Of a DNA stretch of 60,593 bases, positions 1 to 8,676 are shown piece by piece. The notes beneath the pieces are model-generated. The model was given only the letters and a program-made list of their open reading frames with translations. It made no database searches and was not told where the DNA came from. The position numbers were made by a program, and so were the translations under genes. The first letter of the stretch is position 1. Every line of letters begins with the position of its first letter. Origin of the DNA: an uncultured Ruminococcus sp. (GTDB lineage Bacteria > Bacillota > Clostridia > Oscillospirales > Ruminococcaceae); NCBI GenBank assembly GCA_937907215.1, contig CALESG010000092.1, positions 1 to 60,593 on the forward strand. Direction: 5' to 3'.

Positions 1-2
1 CG

Positions 3-629
3 GAGCTTATAGGCGAATGGGGTGGTCATATGGACGGTGCTGAAAATCAGAAGTGGATGACTCTTCTTCGTGATTATATGATTGAACATCATATCAATCA
101 TACATTCTGGTGTCTTAATACAAACTCTGGAGATACTGGTGGACTTTGGAAAAATATTTCTTGCGGTCAGTATGAGGGTACAACAAAATTGGATTGGGAA
201 GAAGAAAAGTATGCTCTTATGGAGCCATCACTTTGGCAAACCTCTGAAACAGGTAAGTATATAGGTCTTGACCACAAAGTACCTTTGGGCAAGAACGGTC
301 TTTCACTTAATGAATTCTACAGCAGTTATTCATCTACAGAGGGAAGCAATATTGACGGCGGCACAAAGGCTGATGGTAAGACTGATGTGACAACAACAAC
401 AGAGCCTACAAATCCAACGGGTGTTTTTGGTGACGTTTCAAATGATAATAAAATAACAAATGTAGATGTTGTAAAGGTTGCAAAGTATATTGTTAATGCA
501 AAACCAGAAAAGTTTAATGCCAAAGATGCTGATGTAAATAGTGATGGCAAGGTTAATATTTTCGATTTGACTTTATATAAAGAATACATGAATGGAAGTA
601 TTACAAAATTCCCTGGAGATAAGAGCTGA
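3..629 (+). CDS. Dockerin-bearing GH5 cellulase, C-terminal part (5' end outside window)
   Basis: The reading frame is open from the first bases, so only the last 208 residues are seen. It starts with LIGEWGG, the GH5 strand that carries the catalytic nucleophile Glu (codon at 15-17), and continues with TFWCLNTNSGDTGG, a typical GH5 endoglucanase end. A Thr-rich linker follows (about 390-425). The last 60 residues are a dockerin with two calcium-loop segments, DVSNDNKITNVD and DVNSDGKVNIFD, each followed by a helix. In the family such enzymes cut beta-1,4-glucan and dock onto scaffoldin cohesins outside the cell. The ATG at 30 is internal. The dCMP deaminase gene starts 5 bases after the stop. 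Confidence 0.9.
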   Translation, partial: ELIGEWGGHMDGAENQKWMTLLRDYMIEHHINHTFWCLNTNSGDTGGLWKNISCGQYEGTTKLDWEEEKYALMEPSLWQTSETGKYIGLDHKVPLGKNGLSLNEFYSSYSSTEGSNIDGGTKADGKTDVTTTTEPTNPTGVFGDVSNDNKITNVDVVKVAKYIVNAKPEKFNAKDADVNSDGKVNIFDLTLYKEYMNGSITKFPGDKS

Positions 630-634
630 GATTT

Positions 635-1114
635 ATGAAACGAAAAGATTATCTTTCATGGGATGAATACTTTATGGGTGTAGCATTTTTGTCAGCACAG
701 CGTAGTAAGGATAATAACACTCAAGTGGGTGCTTGTATCGTAAACAATGAAAATAAAATTGTTGCAGTTGGTTATAATGGAATGCCAACTGGTTGTGATG
801 ACGATGATATGCCTTGGGAAAGAAACGGTAACTTTCTTGATACAAAATATGCTTATGTTTGTCATGCAGAGCTTAATGCGATATTAAATCGTAATTCAGG
901 CAGTCTTAATAATTGCAGACTTTATGTTACACTCTATCCTTGCAATGAATGTGCAAAGGCTATTATTCAGAGCGGCATAAAAGAAGTTATTTATTGTGAC
1001 AACAAATATGCAGATGCTGATAATACAAAAGCTGCTATTATGATGTTCCGTCACGCTGGTGTTGAAACACGTGAATACAATAAAACTAACCGTGATCTTA
1101 CTATAAAGTTATAA
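635..1114 (+). CDS. dCMP deaminase (ComEB family)
   Basis: A cytidine/deoxycytidylate deaminase of 159 residues. The zinc site is clear: HAE at residues 77-79 (His ligand and catalytic Glu) and PCNEC at 102-106 (two Cys ligands). The N-terminal part has the family pattern FMGVAFLSAQRSKD followed by VGACIV. The expected reaction is dCMP to dUMP, which supplies thymidylate synthesis. It follows the cellulase by only 5 bases and is closed by a hairpin terminator, so it may share the cellulase transcript, although the functions are unrelated. Length is normal for the family. Confidence 0.9.
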   Translation: MKRKDYLSWDEYFMGVAFLSAQRSKDNNTQVGACIVNNENKIVAVGYNGMPTGCDDDDMPWERNGNFLDTKYAYVCHAELNAILNRNSGSLNNCRLYVTLYPCNECAKAIIQSGIKEVIYCDNKYADADNTKAAIMMFRHAGVETREYNKTNRDLTIKL

Positions 1115-1132
1115 TTAAAAAATCCATAAAAT

Positions 1133-1170
1133 AAATGAGCAGCCGCATTATGTCAGCTGCTCATTTTATG
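1133..1170 (+). terminator. Rho-independent terminator after dCMP deaminase
   Basis: An 11-bp perfect stem, AAATGAGCAGC (1133-1143) with GCTGCTCATTT (1156-1166), and a 12-base loop, followed by a T-rich tract. Confidence 0.8.
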
Positions 1171-1261
1171 TTTTATAATGTATTATGTGACGACATTTTT
1201 TATAAAAAACTGCAACTATATCAGCTTTATATGACGGTAATGCTGAAAATATTTTATTTAT

Positions 1262-1290
1262 TTGACATTTTAGAATAAATGTTGTATAAT
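1262..1290 (+). promoter_or_regulatory. Consensus sigma-A promoter for the lipoprotein gene
   Basis: TTGACA (1262-1267), a 17-base spacer and TATAAT (1285-1290): both boxes match consensus. The predicted start lies about 40 bases upstream of the ATG at 1338, which has GAGAGGAAAG as ribosome binding site. Confidence 0.8.
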
Positions 1291-1337
1291 CATATTGATT
1301 AAAATTATAATATTTAAATTGTGAGAGGAAAGTAATT

Positions 1338-2051
1338 ATGAAAAAATTGTCTAAAATAACAGCACTTATTTGTGCCATCAGCATTGTTGCAGCAGCAGCA
1401 GGATGCGGAGATAATAAAGATGAATCTTCTGCTATTGATGCAGATGTTACAGAAGCTGCGACAACAGTTGAATTAGAAGATGAAGAACAAACAGAGGAAT
1501 CAGTGGAGGAAACTACTGAAAGTGTAGAATCCGAAACAGAATCTGACAATACAGATGATGAAGATGTTGATGACGATGATGATAATAAAGAACCTGTAGA
1601 CATTGAACTTGATATGGATGGTAAGATAGGCAGTCTTAATTATAAGTATAGTTCTGATTGGCAAGAATCTACTTCAGATAATCAGATGACTTATACATTA
1701 AAAGATCTCAGTGGTGCTATTATGATTCAGAAGCATGATGCTGGTTCAATAGGTGACTCATATAGTGAAGATTTGACAATAGAGATGCTTGCAGAACAGT
1801 GTGAAAAATTATGGTCATCAATGGACGGCATGGAAATTGTAGAAAGTGAGTGGGTAGAAGGTGTTTTTAATAATGATAAAAAATTTACTTATGACACCGC
1901 CGGTATAAAAACTACCAACACATCATACTTCTTTGTTAATTTTGAAAATGATTCCAATGATTTGTTTTCTGTAACAGGCACAATGCTCAAAGAAGGTTCA
2001 AACATTGATGATTATGTAAGAGAATTGCTCTCTACTGCTTCTTTTGATTAA
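1338..2051 (+). CDS. Acidic surface lipoprotein of unknown function
   Basis: A 237-residue secreted lipoprotein. Residues 1-22 form a signal peptide ending in a lipobox (AAAGC), so the mature protein should start at the Cys and be lipid-anchored. Residues about 25-85 are an unstructured linker dominated by Glu, Asp, Thr and Ser. The C-terminal 150 residues look like a compact globular domain (GKIGSLNYKYSSDWQ start, many aromatic residues) that I do not recognise. It has its own consensus promoter and terminator, so it is probably monocistronic. A cell-surface role is inferred only from the signal and anchor. Confidence 0.75.
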   Translation: MKKLSKITALICAISIVAAAAGCGDNKDESSAIDADVTEAATTVELEDEEQTEESVEETTESVESETESDNTDDEDVDDDDDNKEPVDIELDMDGKIGSLNYKYSSDWQESTSDNQMTYTLKDLSGAIMIQKHDAGSIGDSYSEDLTIEMLAEQCEKLWSSMDGMEIVESEWVEGVFNNDKKFTYDTAGIKTTNTSYFFVNFENDSNDLFSVTGTMLKEGSNIDDYVRELLSTASFD

Positions 2052-2067
2052 AATATAATATAAAAAG

Positions 2068-2105
2068 CTGCTGCAATTTTATTATTTGCGGCAGTTTTTT
2101 GTTTT
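2068..2105 (+). terminator. Terminator between lipoprotein gene and ylbJ
   Basis: CTGCTGCAA (2068-2076) pairs with TTGCGGCAG (2086-2094) with one G-T pair, followed by a run of Ts. It sits between convergent genes and overlaps the last codons of the minus-strand ylbJ. Confidence 0.7.
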
Positions 2106-3149
2106 TCTGTCTGCACTTATAAGCAGCATAAATGTCATAATAAGCAGGAGAATTGATGGAATTGGTGAGAATGTTTCTATATTAAGATTATTTGATTCGT
2201 TGTAAATTACAGAAGCAGTTTCTGTTTGAATAGGAATGAACATTTCTCTTAAATACAGCAGAAGCCATGTTATAATGGCGGCAATTATTCTTATAAAGAA
2301 TATATAGCTTATATTTATTTTGTCTTTTGAAACAGCTGATATTTGCATAAGCACACATATTCCGCCAAATGAAAGAACAGCACCTATAAACGGCAGCATT
2401 TCTCGTAAATATGGAAAAATTGAAGTGATACGGCTTACTTCTAATGTGCTGAATATTATATCAGAATATTTGTATTTTGTTATAGCTCTAAGAAAAGGCA
2501 ATTCTTTTAGTCCCAATATTCCGCCAAACATTATTATCATGGCGCATATTTTAAAAAGAGCCTTTCCGCTTTTTACAGCAGCATCAGTTATCATTGTGGA
2601 AATATGTATTGGCGTATGTGCATTTGAAACATCGCTTTCTGGCTGAATATGCATAAATCTGCTTACGATCGTGAATATGATTAAATTTGAAAGAAGACCG
2701 GCGAGAAATACTGCTGCTGCGTCTTCTTTTTTATTTTCAAAAAGTGAAACTATAAAAGCAGGACCGCTTCCAAAACATACTCCTGAAAGAATACTTGCCT
2801 GTTTTTTAGTGAGCTTGCCGTTTTCATTCATATTGGTTATCATTTTTGTCCCAATAGGATAGCCGGCGATTTGGCTGAAAAGAAATATTGTAAGTATTTG
2901 CCCATTGCTTTTAAACATATATTTAGCTGGAATTTTAAGTGCTTTGCCCAATGTATTGTGGAATCCGCATGAAATAAATAATTCACTTAAAATCATCATA
3001 GCATAAAGTGATGGAATCATTGTTTCAAGGCAAATTTTGACCGCATATTGCATACCTTGGAAAACAAGAAATCCATTAGTCAAAACGCTGATAAGTATTG
3101 ATGTAAATATAATAGTGAACATAATAATATTTACTTTGGATTTTGTCAT
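2082..3149 (-). CDS. ylbJ: Sporulation integral membrane protein YlbJ
   Basis: A polytopic membrane protein of 355 residues with about eight hydrophobic segments. It carries the nucleoside-recognition (Gate) pattern of the SpoIIM/YlbJ family, including QIAGYPIGTKM and CFGSGPAFI. In Bacillus, ylbJ is a mother-cell sigma-E gene needed for normal spore formation; the transported substrate is not known. Here it is transcribed away from yqfC-yqfD, which are sigma-E genes too, from a shared 80-bp spacer. Start: ATG at 3149 after a GGGCGGTG stretch. Confidence 0.85.
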   Translation of the reverse strand: MTKSKVNIIMFTIIFTSILISVLTNGFLVFQGMQYAVKICLETMIPSLYAMMILSELFISCGFHNTLGKALKIPAKYMFKSNGQILTIFLFSQIAGYPIGTKMITNMNENGKLTKKQASILSGVCFGSGPAFIVSLFENKKEDAAAVFLAGLLSNLIIFTIVSRFMHIQPESDVSNAHTPIHISTMITDAAVKSGKALFKICAMIIMFGGILGLKELPFLRAITKYKYSDIIFSTLEVSRITSIFPYLREMLPFIGAVLSFGGICVLMQISAVSKDKINISYIFFIRIIAAIITWLLLYLREMFIPIQTETASVIYNESNNLNIETFSPIPSILLLIMTFMLLISADRKTKNCRK

Positions 3150-3170
3150 AGTAACACCGCCCTTTGAAAA

Positions 3171-3199
3171 ATAGTATGCTTATTTTTAATGTACTATTC
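3171..3199 (-). promoter_or_regulatory. Candidate sigma-E-type promoter of ylbJ
   Basis: Read on the minus strand: GAATAGT (3193-3199), 14 bases, then CATACTAT (3171-3178), which is close to the sporulation sigma-E -10 box CATACA-T. The -35 region overlaps that of the divergent yqfC promoter. This is inference from resemblance. Confidence 0.4.
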
Positions 3200-3220
3200 C
3201 CAAGAGATCTCTCATAGAAT
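3191..3220 (+). promoter_or_regulatory. Candidate sigma-E-type promoter of yqfC-yqfD
   Basis: GTACTATT (3191-3198), a 14-base gap and CATAGAAT (3213-3220). Six of eight positions match GTCATATT, and the -10 is close to CATACAAT. The TSS would lie just before the SD at 3227. Confidence 0.4.
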
Positions 3221-3238
3221 GTAAGCGAGGTGATAGCA

Positions 3239-3505
3239 GTGAAAGACATTCTGGCAGAAAAGGGACGCAAGCTTACATATAGGGATAGTGTAGTGACAGT
3301 TACTGCCGGAAAATATGTTTATCTGGAGAACTGCCGCAGAGTAATTGAATATAACGACATACGTATAGTAGTAGAACTCACAGATATGCAGCTTCACATA
3401 TGGGGAAATAATCTTCGTGTAGATTGTTGTTCTACAGATACGCTTATAGTTTATGGAGAGATTCAGTCTGTTGAATGGATAAGGAAAGGCGGCAAAAGCA
3501 GATGA
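3239..3505 (+). CDS. yqfC: Sporulation protein YqfC
   Basis: A small protein of 88 residues with the YqfC pattern (RDSVVTVTAGKYVYLENCR, then IVVELTDMQLHIWGNNL). The family is restricted to endospore formers and always sits next to yqfD. I chose the GTG at 3239 because GAGGTG at 3227-3232 lies 6 bases upstream; the GTG at 3230 is inside that ribosome binding site. Its stop codon overlaps the ATG of yqfD (ATGA at 3502-3505), so the two are translationally coupled. Molecular function is unknown. Confidence 0.85.
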   Translation: MKDILAEKGRKLTYRDSVVTVTAGKYVYLENCRRVIEYNDIRIVVELTDMQLHIWGNNLRVDCCSTDTLIVYGEIQSVEWIRKGGKSR

Positions 3506-4731
3506 ATTATCCGGATAAAGGTTTATTTGAACGTTTTATAATAGGAAGAATACGCATAGAAGCTAAAGGTAACTTATTATATAAATTTATAAATAAGCTT
3601 AAAGATGAAAAAATATATTGTAAAGAACAGCATATGAAAGGTGATACATTTTACTTTACAGCAAGGCGGAGCAAGAAAAAGGCTATAATTTTAATATCAA
3701 AGGAATTTGGCATTGAACTTACATTAAAAGAAGAACCGTCTTTGACCGGCTGGATATTAAAATATAAAAATCGTCTTGGTATTCCTATAGGCATTATTTT
3801 AGGCGTAGGATTGTTGATTTATTGTTCAAATATTGTAATGATCATAGATATAGAGGGAAATGAAATTTTATCAGATAGAGAGATACTTACTGTACTGGAA
3901 GAATGTTCAGTTAAAAGAGGAAAATTTATAGGCGATATAGATTTTTATAAAAGTGAGATTTACGTTAAATCGTGTTTTGATGAAATTGCGTGGATAGGTA
4001 TGCGACATACTGGAAATCGCCTTGTAGTTGAAATTATGGAAACAGCAGAAAGACCGGAGATGATGCATAATCGTATACCTTGTCATATAGTTGCTGATAA
4101 AACTGCTCAGATAACAAAAACAAGTGTAACTTCCGGACAGCTTATTAAGAAAGAAGGAGAAACTGTAAAAGAGGGTGATGTTATAGTGAATGGAATACGT
4201 GCTGATGAATATGGTAAAGTTACATTTTATCATTCAATGGCATCTATAACCGGTGTTTATGAAGAAGAGGCAACATTTTTTTGTCCATCTGTGCAGACGG
4301 AGAGAAATTTTTCAGGTAATGTTACTGAAGAAAAAGTACTTGATATTTTCTCTTTTAAAATACCTCTTACGTTTGATAAAAATCCATATGAAGATTACAA
4401 TGTTAAGATTCAGGAAAGCCCAATGACACTGTTTGGAAAAAAGCTTCCAATAAGCATTGATAAAAAGCTTTTTATGGAATATAAAAGCAGGGAAGTACTT
4501 TTGGATGACGATCAGATGAAGGAAAATTTGCAGGAACAAGTGAAACTTTACGAAGAAAATTTTTTATCAGAATGTAAGATAATTAAAAGAAAATGCAAGA
4601 TAACAAAAAAAGAAACTGCCACTGTAATGACAGTTTCTTATATAATTGAAGGTGAGATCGGTAAAGAAAAAGAACTTTTTATAAAAGATAACCGAAAGCC
4701 ATATGTAGTTGGCAGCAAAAAGGATGATTAA
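3502..4731 (+). CDS. yqfD: Sporulation protein YqfD
   Basis: A 409-residue membrane protein. There is a short cytoplasmic N-terminal domain, one clear membrane helix at about residues 94-115 (RLGIPIGIILGVGLLIYCSN) and a large C-terminal domain predicted outside the mother-cell membrane. The family is conserved in spore formers and belongs to the sigma-E regulon in Bacillus and Clostridium; its role is not well defined. Start chosen at the ATG of the ATGA overlap with yqfC, preceded by AAAGGCGG. It converges with rpoD, leaving only 15 bases with no terminator hairpin that I can see. Confidence 0.85.
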   Translation: MNYPDKGLFERFIIGRIRIEAKGNLLYKFINKLKDEKIYCKEQHMKGDTFYFTARRSKKKAIILISKEFGIELTLKEEPSLTGWILKYKNRLGIPIGIILGVGLLIYCSNIVMIIDIEGNEILSDREILTVLEECSVKRGKFIGDIDFYKSEIYVKSCFDEIAWIGMRHTGNRLVVEIMETAERPEMMHNRIPCHIVADKTAQITKTSVTSGQLIKKEGETVKEGDVIVNGIRADEYGKVTFYHSMASITGVYEEEATFFCPSVQTERNFSGNVTEEKVLDIFSFKIPLTFDKNPYEDYNVKIQESPMTLFGKKLPISIDKKLFMEYKSREVLLDDDQMKENLQEQVKLYEENFLSECKIIKRKCKITKKETATVMTVSYIIEGEIGKEKELFIKDNRKPYVVGSKKDD

Positions 4732-4746
4732 AATTTATAATAGAAA

Positions 4747-5811
4747 TTAGTCTAAGAAATCTTTAACCTTTTTACTGCGGCTTGGGTGACGGAGTTTTCT
4801 AAGTGCTTTTGCTTCTATCTGGCGTATACGTTCTCTTGTAACTTCAAATTCCTTGCCAACTTCTTCAAGTGTACGTGAACGTCCGTCTTCAAGACCAAAA
4901 CGGAGTCTAAGAACTTTAGCTTCTCTTTCGGTAAGAGTATTTAGCACTTCGTTTAAAGTTTCCTTTAGCATCATCAAAGAGGCAGCATCAGCCGGTTCTG
5001 GAGCGTCGTCATCAGGAATAAAATCACCGAGATGACTATCTTCTTCTTCACCAATAGGTGTTTCAAGAGAAACAGGGTCCTGAGCGATACGCATTATTTC
5101 ACGTACTCTATCAGCAGGCATTTCAAGTCTTTCAGCAATTTCTTCCGGTGATGGATCGTGACCTGTTTCGTGAAGAAGCTGACTTGAAACTTTCTTTACT
5201 TTTGTTATAGTTTCTACCATATGAACCGGTATACGTATAGTTCTTGCTTGGTCTGCAATTGCACGTGTAATCGCTTGTCTTATCCACCATGTAGCATAAG
5301 TGGAGAATTTAAATCCTTTTGTATAGTCGAATTTTTCTACGGCTTTTAAAAGTCCAAGGTTGCCTTCCTGAATAAGATCAAGAAACTGCATACCTCTGCC
5401 GACATATTTCTTGGCAATACTTACAACAAGACGAAGGTTTGCTTCGCAAAGACGTTTTTTGGCAGCAGAGTCACCATCAACCATACGCTGTGCAAGTTCA
5501 GTTTCTTCATCAGGACTTAAAAGAGGAACTCTGCCTATTTCTTTCAGATAAATTTTAACAGGGTCATCGATAGCAATGCCTTCTGTAGAAAGAGATGCTT
5601 CAAGATTTTTCATAAGGTCTATAGCATCTTCTGCTGGAGCGTCATCAATGACAGCAATGTTCATTTGTTCGCATGAATCATAAAATGTATTTATCTGATC
5701 TGCATCAAAATCCATTTCGTCCAAAGCATCACTGATTTCCTTTGTAGTCAGTTTGCCGGCAGCCTTACCTTGTTCAAGGAGTTTTTCAATGGTTGTTTTT
5801 GTAGTTTCCAT
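4747..5811 (-). CDS. rpoD: Primary RNA polymerase sigma factor RpoD/SigA
   Basis: A 354-residue housekeeping sigma factor. A short region 1.1 is followed by region 1.2 (DDPVKIYLKEIGRVPLL), region 2 with the -10 recognition helix (FKFSTYATWWIRQAITRAI), region 3 (VHMVETITKV) and region 4 with the -35 helix (LEEVGKEFEVTRERIRQIE). Length is typical of Clostridia, which lack the long insert of Proteobacteria. It is the last gene of the minus-strand series dgt-dnaG-rpoD; 31 bases separate it from dnaG and it has its own AAAGGA site. The many TTGACA-17-TATAAT promoters in the window are its expected targets. Confidence 0.97.
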   Translation of the reverse strand: METTKTTIEKLLEQGKAAGKLTTKEISDALDEMDFDADQINTFYDSCEQMNIAVIDDAPAEDAIDLMKNLEASLSTEGIAIDDPVKIYLKEIGRVPLLSPDEETELAQRMVDGDSAAKKRLCEANLRLVVSIAKKYVGRGMQFLDLIQEGNLGLLKAVEKFDYTKGFKFSTYATWWIRQAITRAIADQARTIRIPVHMVETITKVKKVSSQLLHETGHDPSPEEIAERLEMPADRVREIMRIAQDPVSLETPIGEEEDSHLGDFIPDDDAPEPADAASLMMLKETLNEVLNTLTEREAKVLRLRFGLEDGRSRTLEEVGKEFEVTRERIRQIEAKALRKLRHPSRSKKVKDFLD

Positions 5812-5842
5812 AATCTGTTCCTTTCACCGCAGCTGTGCGGAT

Positions 5843-7570
5843 TTACCTCTTTTTCTTTTTTTGCTCAACGAGCCTTAAAAGATCGTCATTATTATCAAAT
5901 GAGAGCGAAGATGTAGTACAAATTGTTTTTATACAATCTTTAGCTACTTGTTCATTTGGTGGAATATTTCTTTGCTTCTCTAATATTTTAGAAAGACGTG
6001 CCATTTCATCAACAGAGAGATTTGCTCCAAGTGCAGAAAAAGACGCTTCCTTATTATTTTGTTCAAGAGAAAGCATTTCATTTATAATTTTATCAAAAAA
6101 TTCTGTTTTTCTTTCAGCTTTTTCAATAGCTTTTGAAACGGTAATAATTTCCTCAGGATGGATAAGCAGATAGCCTATAAGTGTTTCTTCAGAGCGTTCA
6201 AGGTGTTGAATACTTTCACCTTCAGGAGTCCTCATAGACAAAGGAGCTGTCTGCTGTTTTATTTTATCCCAATTATTTTTATCGAGTTTAGATTTTTCTT
6301 TTTTGTTATATATTTCTATTTGATTTCGCAGTATATCAGGTGATATATTAGTTTCGGATGCAGCCTTGGAAATATATACATCTCTTGTGAGAACATTTGG
6401 TATATTTGCAAGAATATCTATAAGACGGTTAAGCCATTTGCCTTTATCCGCATCGCTTGAAAGATCAAGACCGGACTTGCATTGTTCCATTTGAAACGCA
6501 ATTGCATCTCCGGATTTTTCAAGTAAAAGTCTAAATCTATCCGAGCCGAATTTTTTAATATACTCATCAGGATCTTTTGCGTTTTCTATATGAAGTATAC
6601 GTGCAGATAGTCCAACATCATTGAAATGTGCAATAGCCTTTTTTGTAGCTTTTTGACCTGCACCATCGCTGTCATAGGCAATAATAACCTCAGATGCATA
6701 TCTGGAAATTAATCTTGCCTGATCTGCTGTAATAGCAGTACCGAGTGTTGCAACGACATTTGAAAACCCAGCTTGATTTATTGCTATAACATCCATATAT
6801 CCTTCAGCAAGTATAATGATATTACTGCTTGAGTCTTTTGCGAAATTTAGAGAAAATAAATTTCGTCCTTTATCAAAAACGGGAGTCTGTGCAGTGTTGA
6901 GATATTTTGGCGTACTGTCGTCCATTACACGTCCGCCAAATCCAATTACATTTCCTCTTGTATCTACAATAGGGAACATTACACGATTGCGAAAAACATC
7001 GTATATACCGCCATTTTTTGAACGGTGACATAAACCGGCTGTAATAAGTTCATCTTCGGAAAAATTTTTTTGAAGAAGATGTTTTGAAAGACCGTCCCAA
7101 GAATTAGGTGCAAATCCAAGAGCATATTTTTTTATAGTAGCAGGCAGCAATTTTCTTTCTGCAAAATATGCAAGACCTGTTTTGTCATTGCCTGTAAGAT
7201 TTTTAAAGTAAAAATTTGCTGCTGCTCTGTTTATTTCAAATGTTCTTGCTCTTGTGCGAGAACGTTTTTCCTCTTCTTTATTTTCAGGAATTATTAACCC
7301 GCATCTTTTTGCAAGCATTTCTATTGATTCCATAAAAGAGAGATTTTCTATACGGCGTATAAAAGTTATAACATCACCGCCTGCACCGCATCCATAGCAA
7401 TAAAAGCTTTGCTGTTCAGGATAAATTGTACAAGATGGTGTCTTTTCTGAATGAAAAGGACAGTTGCAAACATAAGTCCTGCCTCTGCGTATGAGATTAA
7501 CATAACTTCCCATAACAGATTCTATAGGGCAAGCATTTCTCAGTTCATCAATAAACACATCAGAAATCAT
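5843..7570 (-). CDS. dnaG: DNA primase DnaG
   Basis: Makes RNA primers at the replication fork. The protein has 575 residues. The N-terminal zinc-binding domain has Cys37-His40...Cys58-Cys61 (CPFH...CYGC). The catalytic core has the RNA-polymerase domain with FRNRVMFPIVD and the TOPRIM metal site: the Glu of LAEGYMDVIA and the DSD of AYDSDGAGQ. The C-terminal region (about 430-575) should contact the DnaB helicase. The position between an HD dNTPase gene and rpoD is the common clostridial arrangement and links primer synthesis, dNTP pool and transcription initiation genes in one unit. Confidence 0.97.
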   Translation of the reverse strand: MISDVFIDELRNACPIESVMGSYVNLIRRGRTYVCNCPFHSEKTPSCTIYPEQQSFYCYGCGAGGDVITFIRRIENLSFMESIEMLAKRCGLIIPENKEEEKRSRTRARTFEINRAAANFYFKNLTGNDKTGLAYFAERKLLPATIKKYALGFAPNSWDGLSKHLLQKNFSEDELITAGLCHRSKNGGIYDVFRNRVMFPIVDTRGNVIGFGGRVMDDSTPKYLNTAQTPVFDKGRNLFSLNFAKDSSSNIIILAEGYMDVIAINQAGFSNVVATLGTAITADQARLISRYASEVIIAYDSDGAGQKATKKAIAHFNDVGLSARILHIENAKDPDEYIKKFGSDRFRLLLEKSGDAIAFQMEQCKSGLDLSSDADKGKWLNRLIDILANIPNVLTRDVYISKAASETNISPDILRNQIEIYNKKEKSKLDKNNWDKIKQQTAPLSMRTPEGESIQHLERSEETLIGYLLIHPEEIITVSKAIEKAERKTEFFDKIINEMLSLEQNNKEASFSALGANLSVDEMARLSKILEKQRNIPPNEQVAKDCIKTICTTSSLSFDNNDDLLRLVEQKKKKR

Positions 7571-7586
7571 ATGTTTAAATTTTCAC

Positions 7587-8582
7587 CTACTTCCATTCTT
7601 TTGGAACGAAGAGTTCTTTATAAAGATCTATTGCATATCCATCGCTCATTCCGGAAATATAGTCACATACGGCACGATGTTCATCAAATTTATCTGCAAT
7701 AGCAATATAATTTTCCGGCATTTTATTTATATTATCAATGTAATATTTGTATAGCTTAATTAAAAGATTTTGTGCTTTTTCTTCTTCACTCTTTGCAATT
7801 GGGTTATAATATACGTGTTCAAACATAAAATCATGGAGAATATTCTGTGCATTTTCTATATCACTATCCATACCAATGGTTTCAGCTCCGTTTTTCACTA
7901 TAGATTCTACCATTGCAGTAATTCTTTGGGATTTTGTAACACCAAGAATATCTGTAGATTCTTTTGGCAATTGATCAATTCTTAATATATTAGCACGTAT
8001 AGCATCTTCTATATCATGATTTATATATGCTATTCTATCTGCAAATCTTACAACATTTCCTTCACGAGTTTTTGCGATTCTATTTGTATGACATAGAATA
8101 CCATCTCTGACAGCTTCGGTCAAATTGAGTCCTTCGCCGTCTTTTTCAATATAATCTACAACTCTCACGCTTTGTTCATAGTGGCGATAACCATGCGGAC
8201 ATATGCTGTTTAAAGCACTTTCACCGCTGTGACCAAATGGCGAATGTCCAAGATCGTGTCCAAGTGCTATTGCTTCAGTTAAATCTTCATTTAGCATTAA
8301 TGCACGGGAAATTGTTCTTGCGATTTGTGAAACTTCTAATGTATGTGTAAGACGTGTACGATAATGATCACCGGTAGGAGAAAGAAAAACCTGTGTTTTT
8401 CGTTTTAATCTTCGGAATGAATTGCTATGAAGTATTCTATCACGGTCACGCTGGAAATCTGTTCTGTACTGACAAGGTTGTTCATCATGAAGTCTTTTTG
8501 TCATTTCAAGATTTCCGCATGAACAGGCATACTTACATAGATAATAAGATTCAAACTGTTCCTGTTGTTGTCTTATATTCAT
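7587..8582 (-). CDS. HD-domain deoxyguanosinetriphosphate triphosphohydrolase-like protein
   Basis: A 331-residue HD phosphohydrolase of the dGTPase family. The metal site is visible as RTRLTHTLEVSQIARTI (first His) and ALGHDLGHSPFGHSGE (His-Asp), with a later Asp in VRFADRIAYINHDIEDA. Enzymes of this family cleave dNTPs to nucleoside and triphosphate. It heads the dgt-dnaG-rpoD unit. Start: ATG at 8582, preceded by AAAGGAGG; the longer frame to 8606 has no better site. Which dNTP it prefers cannot be read from sequence. Confidence 0.92.
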   Translation of the reverse strand: MNIRQQQEQFESYYLCKYACSCGNLEMTKRLHDEQPCQYRTDFQRDRDRILHSNSFRRLKRKTQVFLSPTGDHYRTRLTHTLEVSQIARTISRALMLNEDLTEAIALGHDLGHSPFGHSGESALNSICPHGYRHYEQSVRVVDYIEKDGEGLNLTEAVRDGILCHTNRIAKTREGNVVRFADRIAYINHDIEDAIRANILRIDQLPKESTDILGVTKSQRITAMVESIVKNGAETIGMDSDIENAQNILHDFMFEHVYYNPIAKSEEEKAQNLLIKLYKYYIDNINKMPENYIAIADKFDEHRAVCDYISGMSDGYAIDLYKELFVPKEWK

Positions 8583-8676
8583 AAAAAGTCCTCCTTTCGA
8601 TAACACACAAAAATATACAGATTATATAAGTATATACGAAGCGAAAAGAAAAAAGCCTTTTTAAAATTGATAAAAA

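Noticed and set aside
1166..1603. Ser-rich 145-residue open frame on the minus strand
   Set aside because: It is the reverse of the Glu/Asp/Thr-rich linker of the lipoprotein, with no ribosome binding site.
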